Source: Acidobacteriota bacterium (GTDB taxonomy: Bacteria > Acidobacteriota > Polarisedimenticolia > Gp22-AA2). Taken from it: DNA of 40,223 nucleotides. The stretch is from contig JAGYID010000013.1 of the NCBI GenBank assembly GCA_018606725.1, positions 1 to 40,223 on the forward strand. The letters are read 5' to 3'. The notes under the pieces were generated by a model. The model was not told where the DNA came from. It ran no database searches and saw only the letters and a program-made list of their open reading frames with translations. Of the stretch, positions 1 through 8,409 are shown one piece after another. The position numbers and the translations under genes are program-made. Every line of letters begins with the position of its first letter. The stretch's first letter is position 1.

Positions 1-95
1 GTATGTCGAATACGTTTCGGGTCCTCGCCGCTGCGGGAGCCCGTCATGACGGCCATCTGCGCGGTCTCGCGACGAACCCCGGTGAGAAATCCGGG

Positions 96-1262
96 CTAGC
101 CGACCCACCACCAGGCGGCGTACAGGGCCATGAAGAACCCCGACAGCGGCGCGGCAATCGCCAGGTAGCCGGCGAATCGGGGCTTCGGGCCCGCGGTCAG
201 CGCCGCGATCAGCAGGTGCAGCGGAAAGATGGTGGCGGCGAAGCGCGAGAACGACCAGAGCGTCGAGCCGAGCGGCAGGAGGATGGCGGCGGCAGCGTAC
301 AGGGCGTACGAGCGGCGCAGCCGCAGGAACATCCAGGGAATCGCCGCGAGGCACAGCAGCGCCATGACCAGGTCGATGGTCGAGTGGTGGGCGTCGTGCA
401 GCCGGGGTGATTCCAGGTAGAGCAGGAACGCCCGCCACGGCCCCGACAGCCCGCCGTGCCGCCAGCGCTCCTGGCGGACGAGAAAAGCCAGCGGGTCGCC
501 GTAGAGGTGCCGGCAGTAAAGCATATACGCCCCGACGGCGGCGCACGGCATGGCCAGGGCCGCCGCGGCGCGCGACAGCCAGGCGATGGTCCGATCGCGG
601 TTGACCACGATCAGCTCGTCGAGGAGCGGCAGCAGCACGAGGAACCCGGTCGGCTTCGACAGGGCGCACAGGGCGGCGAGCCCTCCCGCGACCAGCGGCC
701 GGCCGGCGCGCGCCGCCCGGAGCGACCCGAGCAGGCACGCGAGCATCAGCGACTCGGCATACACCGACGACAGGAAGAAACTGGTCGGGAAGCAGAGCAG
801 CGCCCAGACGGCGCGCTCGGCGGCCTCGTCCCCCTCGTCGAGCCGCGCCAGGTCGCGCAGCAGCCGGACCGCGGCGACGAGCGCCAGGTTCGCGACCAGC
901 ACCCCTCCGGCGAGGGTCGGGATGCCGATCAGGCCGAGCAGGCGGAGCAGCAGCGGGTACAGCGGGAAGAAGCCGGTGGCGTCGCCCGGCTTGTAGGCGG
1001 CGAAGCGCCCGGCAGCCTCCTGCTGTCGTTCGGCGACGTAGAGATCGGCGTCGCGATAGCCGCGCTCGGCGATCAGTCGGTACCACTCGCCGTCCCAGCG
1101 CGACCAGATCTGCAGGGGCAGCGGTCCGGCCGCCGGGTAGACCAGGTTGCCCTTCTGCAGAACGAGCCCCGACACGAGGAGCTGCGAGGCGAGCAGCGCG
1201 ACCAGAAGCAGACCGGCGCGCGTGATGCCCCACGCCACGAGCGGTCCCCGCATCCCTTTCAC
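96..1262 (-). CDS. PIG-V-like membrane mannosyltransferase (GT-C fold)
   Basis: This 388-residue polytopic inner-membrane protein probably transfers a sugar from a polyprenyl-phosphate donor on the outer face of the membrane. After a first hydrophobic segment (about residues 16-36) comes RWDGEWY at 55-61, followed by an IAERGY stretch and then FFPLYP. Charged loop motifs of this kind are typical of the PIG-V/GPI-mannosyltransferase-2 family and its bacterial relatives. About eight further hydrophobic segments follow, and the chain ends in WWWVG. I chose the GTG at 1262 because it gives a 4-base GTGA overlap with the stop of the upstream gene; an ATG three codons later (1253) is the alternative. 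It is probably co-transcribed with the preceding membrane protein. The acceptor and sugar cannot be told from sequence. The family call is fairly secure, the substrate is not. Confidence 0.8.
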   Translation of the reverse strand: MKGMRGPLVAWGITRAGLLLVALLASQLLVSGLVLQKGNLVYPAAGPLPLQIWSRWDGEWYRLIAERGYRDADLYVAERQQEAAGRFAAYKPGDATGFFPLYPLLLRLLGLIGIPTLAGGVLVANLALVAAVRLLRDLARLDEGDEAAERAVWALLCFPTSFFLSSVYAESLMLACLLGSLRAARAGRPLVAGGLAALCALSKPTGFLVLLPLLDELIVVNRDRTIAWLSRAAAALAMPCAAVGAYMLYCRHLYGDPLAFLVRQERWRHGGLSGPWRAFLLYLESPRLHDAHHSTIDLVMALLCLAAIPWMFLRLRRSYALYAAAAILLPLGSTLWSFSRFAATIFPLHLLIAALTAGPKPRFAGYLAIAAPLSGFFMALYAAWWWVG

Positions 1263-2425
1263 GGCGCGCCTCCGCCGCCGGCGTGCGAGGCGGCTTCGCC
1301 CGCGACCGCCAGCGGCGCGCCATCCGACCGGCGGCGCAACCACTGCGCCGCGTGGTCGAAGACCAGCGCCACGGCCGGTGACGCGAACGCCACGACCGGC
1401 ATCAGGAAGCGGTTGCCGTAATGACTCGCCGCCCAGAAGCGATAGGTGGCGAACAGCAGGATCAGGAACTCGCTCAAGCCGAGCAGGAGAAGTCCTTCCC
1501 GGGGCAGCCGGCGCAGCAGCAGGACGAACCCGGGCACGGCGAGGAGAAGCGCCGGCGCGGTCCACAGCAGGCCGCGCTGCAGATCGAACAGCTCGCCGGC
1601 GAGGCCGGTGATGACGTTCTGGTCGAAGAAGGCGCGGTGGCTGAACAGGCTGACGGTCCCTCCGGCCGTGGACACATTGACGTCGTAGGAGGTGGTCCAG
1701 GGCGATCCGAAGTGGAGCCAGTTGAGGGCCATCAGGCAGAGGAGGGGCGGCAGCGCCGCGGCGGCGGCGCGCGCCGCCCGGTTCCGCCCGCGACAGGCGC
1801 CGGCGTACAGCAGGACGAACGGCAGCAGGAACAGGTGCGTCAGCTTGGCGGCGACCGAGAGCCCCAGGAGGACGCCGCCGGTCGCATCGCGGCCGCGGAC
1901 GAACGCCAGGACTCCGAGGGACACCAGGAGGGTGGCAAACAGATCGGGGGAGAAGTTGTAGTCGTAGCGCCGCACGAAGGTGCCGAGGATCAGGGTCAAC
2001 GCCGCGGCGGCTGCGGCCGGGGGCGTGGCCAGCGGCCGCGCCAGCCGCATCAGGACCAGAGCGAGCCCCGACAGGGTCAGCAGATTGAACACCAGCAGGC
2101 CCGGCAGCCCGAAGGCGGCGAGGAAAGGGGCCGCCGCGATCGGCATCAGAATCGGGTGCATCGGGTACCAGGCGCCGTCCCTCCCGAGGGCGATCTGACC
2201 GCCGTGGAAGCGCAGGCCACCGCGCAACTGGTTGCGCAGGTCGAGATCGTGGTCGTACACCAGCGACACCGCGGTGGCGGCGTAGTAGTTGCAATCCGCG
2301 AACAAGTAGGTGTGCGGGCGGTACTGAGCGGCGGCCCGCACCGAGAACAGCGCGAGCGTTCCGATCAACAGTCCCGCGGCCACGATCCGTTCCCGCCGTG
2401 CTGTCATTTGCCTGTGTGTCAACAT
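1259..2425 (-). CDS. Polytopic membrane protein, GT-C glycosyltransferase-like
   Basis: This 388-residue protein has about nine to ten hydrophobic segments. An early loop with paired acidic and aromatic residues (YLFADCNYY, then a DHDLDLRNQ stretch) resembles the first extracytoplasmic loop of GT-C enzymes such as ArnT/PMT relatives. I do not recognise a named family with certainty. Start choice: ATG 2425 lies only about 5 nt downstream of the predicted transcription start. ATG 2407 (MTARRER...) is preceded by an AGG Shine-Dalgarno-like core and would have a leader of about 23 nt, so the shorter form is a serious alternative. It is transcribed divergently from pilB and ends in a 4-base overlap with the PIG-V-like gene, so the two form an operon. 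Its promoter shares the duplicated palindrome described for the pil promoter. Confidence 0.7.
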   Translation of the reverse strand: MLTHRQMTARRERIVAAGLLIGTLALFSVRAAAQYRPHTYLFADCNYYAATAVSLVYDHDLDLRNQLRGGLRFHGGQIALGRDGAWYPMHPILMPIAAAPFLAAFGLPGLLVFNLLTLSGLALVLMRLARPLATPPAAAAAALTLILGTFVRRYDYNFSPDLFATLLVSLGVLAFVRGRDATGGVLLGLSVAAKLTHLFLLPFVLLYAGACRGRNRAARAAAAALPPLLCLMALNWLHFGSPWTTSYDVNVSTAGGTVSLFSHRAFFDQNVITGLAGELFDLQRGLLWTAPALLLAVPGFVLLLRRLPREGLLLLGLSEFLILLFATYRFWAASHYGNRFLMPVVAFASPAVALVFDHAAQWLRRRSDGAPLAVAGEAASHAGGGGAP

Positions 2426-2436
2426 CTTAGGATGGC

Positions 2437-2465
2437 AACTTAATTTCGGCTGACAATATTGTCAA
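2437..2465 (-). promoter_or_regulatory. Sigma-70-like promoter of the minus-strand glycosyltransferase pair
   Basis: Read on the minus strand, TTGACA (2465-2460) is followed after exactly 17 bases by TAAGTT (2442-2437). The expected transcript start is near 2430. The -35 hexamer lies inside the palindrome at 2451-2464. The -10 is only a 3/6 match but keeps the important first TA and last T. Confidence 0.5.
2451..2464. promoter_or_regulatory. Operator-like palindrome, copy 1
   Basis: TGACAATATTGTCA is a perfect 14-base palindrome covering the -35 box of the minus-strand promoter. A near copy with one extra central base sits at 2504-2517 over the -35 box of the pilB promoter. Two such sites in a short AT-rich island within very GC-rich DNA suggest a dimeric regulator binding both divergent promoters. 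I cannot name the regulator. Confidence 0.55.
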
Positions 2466-2502
2466 AGCGTCAATTTTTTGTAGGCGAATCAAGAAAACTG
2501 CC

Positions 2503-2531
2503 TTGACAATAATTGTCCCGGTACCTAACTT
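2503..2531 (+). promoter_or_regulatory. Sigma-70-like promoter of the pilBTCSR operon
   Basis: TTGACA (2503-2508), a 17-base spacer, then TAACTT (2526-2531). A transcript start near 2538 would give a leader of about 70 nt before the pilB ATG at 2607. The -35 hexamer is part of a GACAAT-A-ATTGTC palindrome. The layout mirrors the divergent promoter on the other strand, with the same 17-base spacing. Confidence 0.55.
2504..2517. promoter_or_regulatory. Operator-like palindrome, copy 2
   Basis: TGACAATAATTGTC consists of GACAAT and ATTGTC arms around a single central A. It covers the -35 and the first spacer bases of the pilB promoter. It differs from copy 1 (2451-2464) by one inserted central base and by the last base. 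The two centres are about 53 bases apart, roughly five helical turns, which would suit cooperative binding on one DNA face (inference). Confidence 0.55.
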
Positions 2532-2606
2532 GAGACGCGGACTTGGCGCAAGGCACTTACGCCATCGATCCGGCGGGTCCGCGAGCCTGCCGCAGCGAGG
2601 TCGTGG

Positions 2607-4328
2607 ATGGCAGTCAAGCTGGGCGAGATGCTGATCAAGGCGGGGCTCCTGACCCCTCAGAAGCTGCAGGAAGCCCTCGAGTACCAGAAGGCGAACGGCG
2701 GCAAGCTCGGTCTCAACCTCGTCAAGCTCGGCCACGTCAAGGAAGAGGACATCACCCGCGTCCTCTCCCAGCAGTACGGCGTCCCGGCCGTCAGCCTGTC
2801 GAAGATCGAGATCGACGACGCGGTCGTGAAGCTGATCCCGAGCGAAGTCGCGCAGAAATACCTCATCATGCCGGTCAGCCGCACCGGCGCCACGCTGACC
2901 ATCGCCATGGTGGACCCGACCAACGTCTTCGCCATGGACGACATCAAGTTCATGACCGGCTACAACGTCGAGCCGGTCGTGGCCAGCGAGGTCGCCATCA
3001 AGGAGGCGATCGACCGCTACTACGGATCGATCCATGCCCTCGAGCTCAAGAAGGTCATGGACGATCTCGCGCAGGAGGAGAAGACCGACACGAACCTCGA
3101 GGTCATGGAGGAGGAGCAGGACGTCGACCTCGCCAAGCTCGAGGCCGCCACCGAAGAGGCTCCGGTCGTCCGGCTCGTCAATCTCATCCTGACCGACTCG
3201 ATCAAACGCGGCGCGTCCGACATCCACATCGAGCCATACGAGAAGGACTTCCGGGTCCGCTTCCGCATCGACGGCGTGCTGTACGAGATCATGCAGCCGC
3301 CGATGAAGCTGCGCGACGCGATCACGTCGCGGCTCAAGATCATGGCGAAGCTGGACATCTCCGAGAAGCGCCTGCCGCAGGACGGCCGCATCAAGATCAA
3401 GATGAAGCTGCAGGGCAAGAACAAGGAGATGGACTACCGCGTCTCGGTGCTCCCGACCCTGTTCGGCGAGAAGATCGTCCTCCGGCTCCTCGACAAGGAA
3501 AACCTCATGCTGGACATGACCCGGCTGGGGTTCGAGCAGGAATCGCTCACCAAGTTCGAGAAGGCGATCTTCAAGCCGTACGGCATGGTGCTGGTCACCG
3601 GGCCGACGGGCTCGGGGAAGACCAACACCCTCTACTCCTCGATCAGCCGGGTCAACACCCCCGAGACGAACATCATGACGGCGGAAGATCCCGTCGAGTT
3701 CAACCTGCACGGCATCAACCAGGTGCAGATGAAGGAGCAGATCGGGTTGAACTTCGCAGCCGCGCTGCGCTCCTTCCTGCGGCAGGACCCGAACATCATC
3801 CTGGTCGGCGAGATCCGCGATTTCGAGACGGCGGAAATCGCCGTCAAGGCGGCGCTCACCGGCCACCTGGTGCTGTCGACGCTGCACACCAACGACGCTC
3901 CCTCGACCATCAATCGATTGATGAACATGGGGATCGAGCCGTACCTGGTGGCCACCTCGGTGCACCTGATCTGCGCCCAGCGGCTGGTGCGGCGCCTGTG
4001 CAAGGACTGCAAGGAAGAGGTCAGCATGCCGGCGCAGGCGCTGATCGACATCGGCTACTCGCCCGAGGAGGCGCCGAAGATCAAGCTCTACAAGGGCAAG
4101 GGGTGCGGGACCTGCAACAACACGGGCTACAAGGGCCGCGTCGGGCTGTACGAGGTCATGGAGATCGGCGACGCCTTGCGCGAGATGGTCCTGACCGGCG
4201 CCTCCTCCATCGAGCTCAAGAACAAGGCCCAGGAGGATGGCATGATCTCGCTGCGCGGCTCGGGGCTGCGCAAGATCAAGGCCGGCTCGACGACCGTCGA
4301 GGAAGTCGTCCGCGAAACGGTGCTGTAG
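2607..4328 (+). CDS. pilB: Type IV pilus extension ATPase PilB
   Basis: A 573-residue cytoplasmic hexameric ATPase that powers pilus polymerisation. The N-terminus carries two 24-residue MshEN motifs (residues 4-27 and 33-56, each beginning KLG) separated by five residues. The ATPase core has Walker A GPTGSGKT (332-339), an Asp box AEDPVEF (359-365), Walker B ending LVGE (399-402) and a His box from GHLVLSTLHTND (419-430). Cysteine pairs C465/C468 and C500/C503 form the tetracysteine zinc site typical of PilB/GspE, which separates it from PilT. GAGG six bases before ATG 2607 supports the start. It is the first gene of pilB-pilT-pilC-pilS-pilR; the gap to pilT is 39 bases. Identification is secure. 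c-di-GMP responsiveness is inferred from the motif. Confidence 0.97.
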   Translation: MAVKLGEMLIKAGLLTPQKLQEALEYQKANGGKLGLNLVKLGHVKEEDITRVLSQQYGVPAVSLSKIEIDDAVVKLIPSEVAQKYLIMPVSRTGATLTIAMVDPTNVFAMDDIKFMTGYNVEPVVASEVAIKEAIDRYYGSIHALELKKVMDDLAQEEKTDTNLEVMEEEQDVDLAKLEAATEEAPVVRLVNLILTDSIKRGASDIHIEPYEKDFRVRFRIDGVLYEIMQPPMKLRDAITSRLKIMAKLDISEKRLPQDGRIKIKMKLQGKNKEMDYRVSVLPTLFGEKIVLRLLDKENLMLDMTRLGFEQESLTKFEKAIFKPYGMVLVTGPTGSGKTNTLYSSISRVNTPETNIMTAEDPVEFNLHGINQVQMKEQIGLNFAAALRSFLRQDPNIILVGEIRDFETAEIAVKAALTGHLVLSTLHTNDAPSTINRLMNMGIEPYLVATSVHLICAQRLVRRLCKDCKEEVSMPAQALIDIGYSPEEAPKIKLYKGKGCGTCNNTGYKGRVGLYEVMEIGDALREMVLTGASSIELKNKAQEDGMISLRGSGLRKIKAGSTTVEEVVRETVL

Positions 4329-4367
4329 TGGGACCACACCGGTCCTGGAAGGGGTGAGGAGGGCAGC

Positions 4368-5495
4368 ATGGCGGTCACGCTCCACCAATTGCTGAAGACC
4401 CTGGTCGAGCAGGGGGGCACCGACCTGCACGTCACCACGAACTCGCCGCCGCAGATCCGCGTCGACGGGAAGCTGGTGCCGCTGCAGCTGCCGCCGCTGA
4501 CCGCGCCGGAGACCAAGGCGCTGGCCTACAGCGTCCTCACCGACAACCAGAAGCACCGCTTCGAGGAGAACCTCGAGCTCGACTTCTCGTTCGGCGTGCG
4601 GGGGCTCGCCCGCTTCCGCGCCAACATCTTCAGCCAGCGCGGCGCGGTCGCCGCCGCCTTCCGGACCATCCCCTGGGAGGTCAAGAGCTTCGGCGACCTG
4701 GGACTCCCCGAGGTCGTGGCGGGCCTGTGCGAGAAGCCGCGCGGTCTGGTGCTGGTCACCGGCCCGACCGGTTCCGGAAAGTCGACCACGCTGGCGGCGA
4801 TGATCGACAAGATCAACAACGAGGACAAGGGACACATCGTCACCATCGAGGATCCGGTGGAGTACCTGCACGGCCACAAGAGCTGCATCGTCAACCAGCG
4901 CGAGCTGTTCGCCGACACCCACTCGTTCGCGCACGCCCTCAAATCGGTGCTGCGGCAGGACCCCGACACCGTCCTGATCGGCGAGATGCGCGACCTCGAG
5001 ACCATCGAGGCGGCGCTGCGAATCGCCGAGACCGGCCACCTGACCTTCGGCACGCTGCACACCAATTCGGCCGCCCAGACGATCAACCGCATCATCGATG
5101 TGTTCCCGGCGCACCAGCAGGCGCAGATCCGCGCGCAGCTGTCGTTCGTCCTCGAAGGCATTCTCTGCCAGTCGCTGCTGCCGAAAGCCTCGGGCAAGGG
5201 CCGCTGCCTGGCGATGGAGATCCTGGTCCCCAACTCGGCCATCCGGAATCTCATCCGCGAGGACAAAATCCATCAGATCTACTCGATGATGCAGACGGGC
5301 CAGTCGCAGTTCGGGATGCAGACGTTCAACCAGTCGCTCGCCTCGCTGTACTTCAAGAAACAGATCTCGCTGACCACCGCGTTGTCCCACAGCAGCAACC
5401 CGGACGAGCTGCAGGAGATGATCAACCGGGGTGCGGGTCTGATCAGCCAGCCGACGGGCGCCAGCACGGCGGCGGCGCGCACCATCAGGAAATAG
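4368..5495 (+). CDS. pilT: Type IV pilus retraction ATPase PilT
   Basis: A 375-residue hexameric ATPase that depolymerises pili and drives twitching motility. The N-terminal PAS-like region includes GGTDLHVTTNSPPQIRVDGKL, typical of PilT. Walker A is GPTGSGKS (132-139), Walker B runs VLIGE (202-206), and the His box reads GHLTFGTLHTNSA. The PilT-specific AIRNLIRE motif needed for retraction is intact at 291-298. It lacks the PilB-type zinc cysteines, as expected. GAGGAGGG just before ATG 4368 is a strong ribosome binding site. It lies between pilB and pilC, with 18 bases to pilC. A PilU paralogue is less likely given the intact AIRNLIRE and the position. Confidence 0.97.
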   Translation: MAVTLHQLLKTLVEQGGTDLHVTTNSPPQIRVDGKLVPLQLPPLTAPETKALAYSVLTDNQKHRFEENLELDFSFGVRGLARFRANIFSQRGAVAAAFRTIPWEVKSFGDLGLPEVVAGLCEKPRGLVLVTGPTGSGKSTTLAAMIDKINNEDKGHIVTIEDPVEYLHGHKSCIVNQRELFADTHSFAHALKSVLRQDPDTVLIGEMRDLETIEAALRIAETGHLTFGTLHTNSAAQTINRIIDVFPAHQQAQIRAQLSFVLEGILCQSLLPKASGKGRCLAMEILVPNSAIRNLIREDKIHQIYSMMQTGQSQFGMQTFNQSLASLYFKKQISLTTALSHSSNPDELQEMINRGAGLISQPTGASTAAARTIRK

Positions 5496-5513
5496 GAAGC
5501 CGAGGGGACCCCG

Positions 5514-6716
5514 ATGCCGACTTATACCTGGAAGGGCAAGAACAAGATGGGCAAGATGCAGGAGGGGTCCGTCGCGGCCGAGAACAAGGAGGCCGTGATC
5601 GCCCTGCTGCGCCGCCAGCAGATCATGGTGTCGGCGGTCACCGAGAAGGGCAAGGAGCTGGCCGTCCCCAAGATGGGCGGCAGCGTCTCCCAGAAGGAGA
5701 TCGCCATCTTCGTCCGGCAGTTCTCGGTCATGATCGACGCCGGGCTGCCCCTGGTGCAGTGCCTCGAAATCCTGGGCAGCCAGCAGAAGAACCGGCTGTT
5801 CCAGAAGATCCTGTTCCAGGTGCGCCAGGACGTCGAGTCCGGGTCGACCCTCGCGAACTCGCTGCGCAAGCATCCGAAGGCGTTCAACGATCTGTTCTGC
5901 AACATGATCGCCGCGGGCGAGTCGGGCGGTATTCTCGACACCATCCTGCAGCGCCTGGCCGCCTATATCGAGAAGGCGGTCAAGCTGAGGGCCGCGGTCC
6001 GCTCGGCGATGATCTACCCGGTCGCCGTCATCACCATCGCCATCGGGGTCGTGGTGGTGATCCTGTGGAAGGTCATCCCGACGTTCGCCATGCTGTTCCA
6101 GGGTCTGGGGGCGACGCTGCCGCTGCCGACCCGCATCACCATCGCGGCCAGCAACTTCCTGGGCCGCTACATGATCTTCATCGTCATCGGGCTGATCGCC
6201 GCCGGCTACATGCTGAGGAACTACCACAAGACCTACGCCGGCCGCCGCAAGCTCGATGCCATCGTTCTCAAGCTGCCGGTCTTCGGCGACCTGATGCGCA
6301 AGATCTCGGTGGCGCGCTTCTGCCGCACCCTCGGCACCCTGATCACCTCGGGCGTGCCGATCCTCGAGGGTCTCGAGATCACCGCCCGCACCTCGGGCAA
6401 CTCGATCGTCGAGGACGCCATCATGGCGACCCGCAAGAGCATCGAGGAGGGCAAGACGATCTCCGGCCCTCTCGAGGAAACCGGCGTCTTCCCGTCGATG
6501 GTCGTGCAGATGATCGCGGTCGGCGAGCAGACCGGCGCCCTCGACGCGATGCTCTCGAAGATCGCCGACTTCTACGAGGACGAGGTCGACGAGGCGGTCG
6601 AGAACCTCATGGCCCTGCTGGAGCCCGTCATGATCCTGTTCCTCGGCATCATGATCGGCGGCATCGTCATCTCCATGTACATGCCGATGTTCACGTTGAT
6701 CGGCAAGATCAACTAG
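5514..6716 (+). CDS. pilC: Type IV pilus inner-membrane platform protein PilC
   Basis: This 400-residue polytopic protein forms the inner-membrane platform that couples the PilB/PilT motors to the growing pilus. The start MPTYTWKGKNKMGK is typical of the family. Two T2SSF domains are visible, about residues 70-193 and 273-395; each includes a QFSVMIDAGLPL-like or RFCRTLGTLITSGVPIL-like helix. Three membrane segments are evident, with the last at the extreme C-terminus (ILFLGIMIGGIVISMYMPMF). GAGGGG precedes ATG 5514. Length and order are normal for a pilBTC cluster. Confidence 0.96.
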   Translation: MPTYTWKGKNKMGKMQEGSVAAENKEAVIALLRRQQIMVSAVTEKGKELAVPKMGGSVSQKEIAIFVRQFSVMIDAGLPLVQCLEILGSQQKNRLFQKILFQVRQDVESGSTLANSLRKHPKAFNDLFCNMIAAGESGGILDTILQRLAAYIEKAVKLRAAVRSAMIYPVAVITIAIGVVVVILWKVIPTFAMLFQGLGATLPLPTRITIAASNFLGRYMIFIVIGLIAAGYMLRNYHKTYAGRRKLDAIVLKLPVFGDLMRKISVARFCRTLGTLITSGVPILEGLEITARTSGNSIVEDAIMATRKSIEEGKTISGPLEETGVFPSMVVQMIAVGEQTGALDAMLSKIADFYEDEVDEAVENLMALLEPVMILFLGIMIGGIVISMYMPMFTLIGKIN

Positions 6717-6726
6717 GCGCGCATGG

Positions 6727-8409
6727 ATGGCTCCGCAGCAGCGCGAACTCCGGCGGCAGCTCCAGTGGCTGATGACCTTCCGGGTCGTGATCATCACGAC
6801 CCTGCTGGTCTGCAGCTTCGTCATCGAGCTGCTGTACCGCCCGCAGCTGTCGCTCAAGCCGTTCTACCTGCTGGCGGTGGTCACCTATCTGATGACCATC
6901 GCCTACGCGACGCTGTCCAAGAGCCTGACGGCGGCGCGACCCCAGGTCTATGCGCAGCTGGTGGGCGATCTGGGGATCGTCTCGGGCTTCGTCTATCTGA
7001 CCGGCGGCAGCGACAGCCCGTTCTCGTTCCTCTACCTGCTGTCGATCATCGTCGGCAGCATCCTGCTGGTCCGGCGCGGCGGCTTCCTGGTGGCGGCCTG
7101 CTCCTGGCTGATGTACGCCTGCATGGTCCTGCTGATCGAGCGGGGCGTCCTGCCGCGCTATCCGGAGGAAGCCTTCGAGCAGGGCGAGGCCGGCACGGTG
7201 CGGCTCATCTACACGCTGGTGGCCCACCTGGTGTCGTTCTTCGCGGTCGCCTACCTGGGGTCGTACCTCACCGAAACGCTGCGCCGCACCGGCCGCGAGC
7301 TGGAGATGCGGCGGGACGACCTGGCGCAGCTCCGCGACTTCAACGACAACATCATCGAGAGCATGAATTCGGGACTGTTGACCACCGACTGGGCGGGACA
7401 AATCACCTTCGCCAATCGCGGTGCCTCGGAGATCATCGGCCGGCCGGCGCCCGACCTGGCGCGGCGCAACATCGTCGAGGTGCTGGGCCAGGAGGCCGAC
7501 TTCCTGTCCCGCATCCGGTCCGCGCTGGAGCGGGAGAGCCGCTTCCGGTTCGAGCTGGACTACCAGCGGGAGCGCGGCGGCGACATGTTCCTCGGGTTCA
7601 CCACCTCCGTCCTGAAGGAGCGCGGCGGCTCGCCGCTCGGGCTCATCTTCATCTTCCAGGACCTGACGGAGATCCACGCCCTGGAAGAGGAGGTTGCGTT
7701 CAAGAAGCGGATGGCGGCGCTCGGCGAGATGGCCGCCGGGGTGGCCCACGAGCTGCGCAACCCGCTGGCGTCGATCAGCGGATCGGTGCAGGTCCTCAAG
7801 CGCGAACTGCAGCCGCAGGGTGAACCGGGGCAGCTCATGGATATCGTGATCAAGGAGTCCAAGCGGCTCGACCAGATCATCCGCGACTTTCTGACGTTCG
7901 CGAAGCCGGGCCGCTTCAACCCGGAGCCGGCCGACCTGGTGGCCCTGCTGAAGGAGACCTTGAGCCTCCTGGAGCACAGCGACGAGCGGCGCGACCACCA
8001 CCGGGTGGTCACCGAGTTCACCGCCGACAGCCTCGAGGCCCCCGTCGACGTCAATCGGATGAAACAGGTGTTCTGGAACCTGGTCAAGAACGCCCTCAAG
8101 GCGATGCCGCAGGGGGGCACGTTGACCATCCGCTGCCACCGGGGGATCGACGGCCAGCCGGTGGTCGCCTTCGCCGACACCGGCGTCGGCATGTCCGAGG
8201 AGGAGATCGCCAGCAATTTTCAGCCGTTCCACGGCTCGTTCGCGAACGGCACCGGGCTGGGTCTGGCGATCGTCTACCGGATCATCGAGGAGCACGGCGG
8301 CCGCATCCGGATCAAGAGCCGCCCGGGGGCCGGAACCGAGGTCGCGGTCCACCTGCCACGCCGGGCCGCGTCGGGGGCGACGGAGGAGAGGGCATGGATC
8401 GCGTCCTGA
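6727..8409 (+). CDS. pilS: Sensor histidine kinase PilS
   Basis: A 560-residue membrane sensor kinase, the presumed partner of PilR. The first 190 residues contain about six hydrophobic segments without a large periplasmic domain, the architecture of PilS, which in other bacteria senses pilin in the membrane. A PAS-like domain follows (about 205-310, NIIESMNSGLLTTD...). The dimerisation/phosphoacceptor helix has H341 in VAHELRNP, the N box has N455 in NLVKNALKAM, the G1 box has D484 in DTGVG, and the G2 box reads GTGLGLAIV. The start ATG 6727 is 10 bases after pilC and has a weak ribosome site. The last 16 bases overlap pilR, implying translational coupling. Confidence 0.93.
   Translation: MAPQQRELRRQLQWLMTFRVVIITTLLVCSFVIELLYRPQLSLKPFYLLAVVTYLMTIAYATLSKSLTAARPQVYAQLVGDLGIVSGFVYLTGGSDSPFSFLYLLSIIVGSILLVRRGGFLVAACSWLMYACMVLLIERGVLPRYPEEAFEQGEAGTVRLIYTLVAHLVSFFAVAYLGSYLTETLRRTGRELEMRRDDLAQLRDFNDNIIESMNSGLLTTDWAGQITFANRGASEIIGRPAPDLARRNIVEVLGQEADFLSRIRSALERESRFRFELDYQRERGGDMFLGFTTSVLKERGGSPLGLIFIFQDLTEIHALEEEVAFKKRMAALGEMAAGVAHELRNPLASISGSVQVLKRELQPQGEPGQLMDIVIKESKRLDQIIRDFLTFAKPGRFNPEPADLVALLKETLSLLEHSDERRDHHRVVTEFTADSLEAPVDVNRMKQVFWNLVKNALKAMPQGGTLTIRCHRGIDGQPVVAFADTGVGMSEEEIASNFQPFHGSFANGTGLGLAIVYRIIEEHGGRIRIKSRPGAGTEVAVHLPRRAASGATEERAWIAS

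Noticed and set aside
1-95. Weak CCCGG/CCGGG hairpin downstream of the PIG-V-like gene
   Set aside because: Only five pairs and no T-run; cannot be called a terminator.
2434-2449. TGGCAACTTAATTTCG as a second sigma-54 promoter before pilB
   Set aside because: It lacks the required GC dinucleotide 12 bases after GG; the sigma-70-like pair at 2503-2531 explains the operon better.
2427-6857. Open reading frame of 1476 codons antisense to pilB, pilT and pilC and the start of pilS
   Set aside because: Its translation is Asp/His/Arg/Leu-rich with no domain, and it mirrors strongly conserved genes; high GC at third codon positions keeps the antisense frame open.
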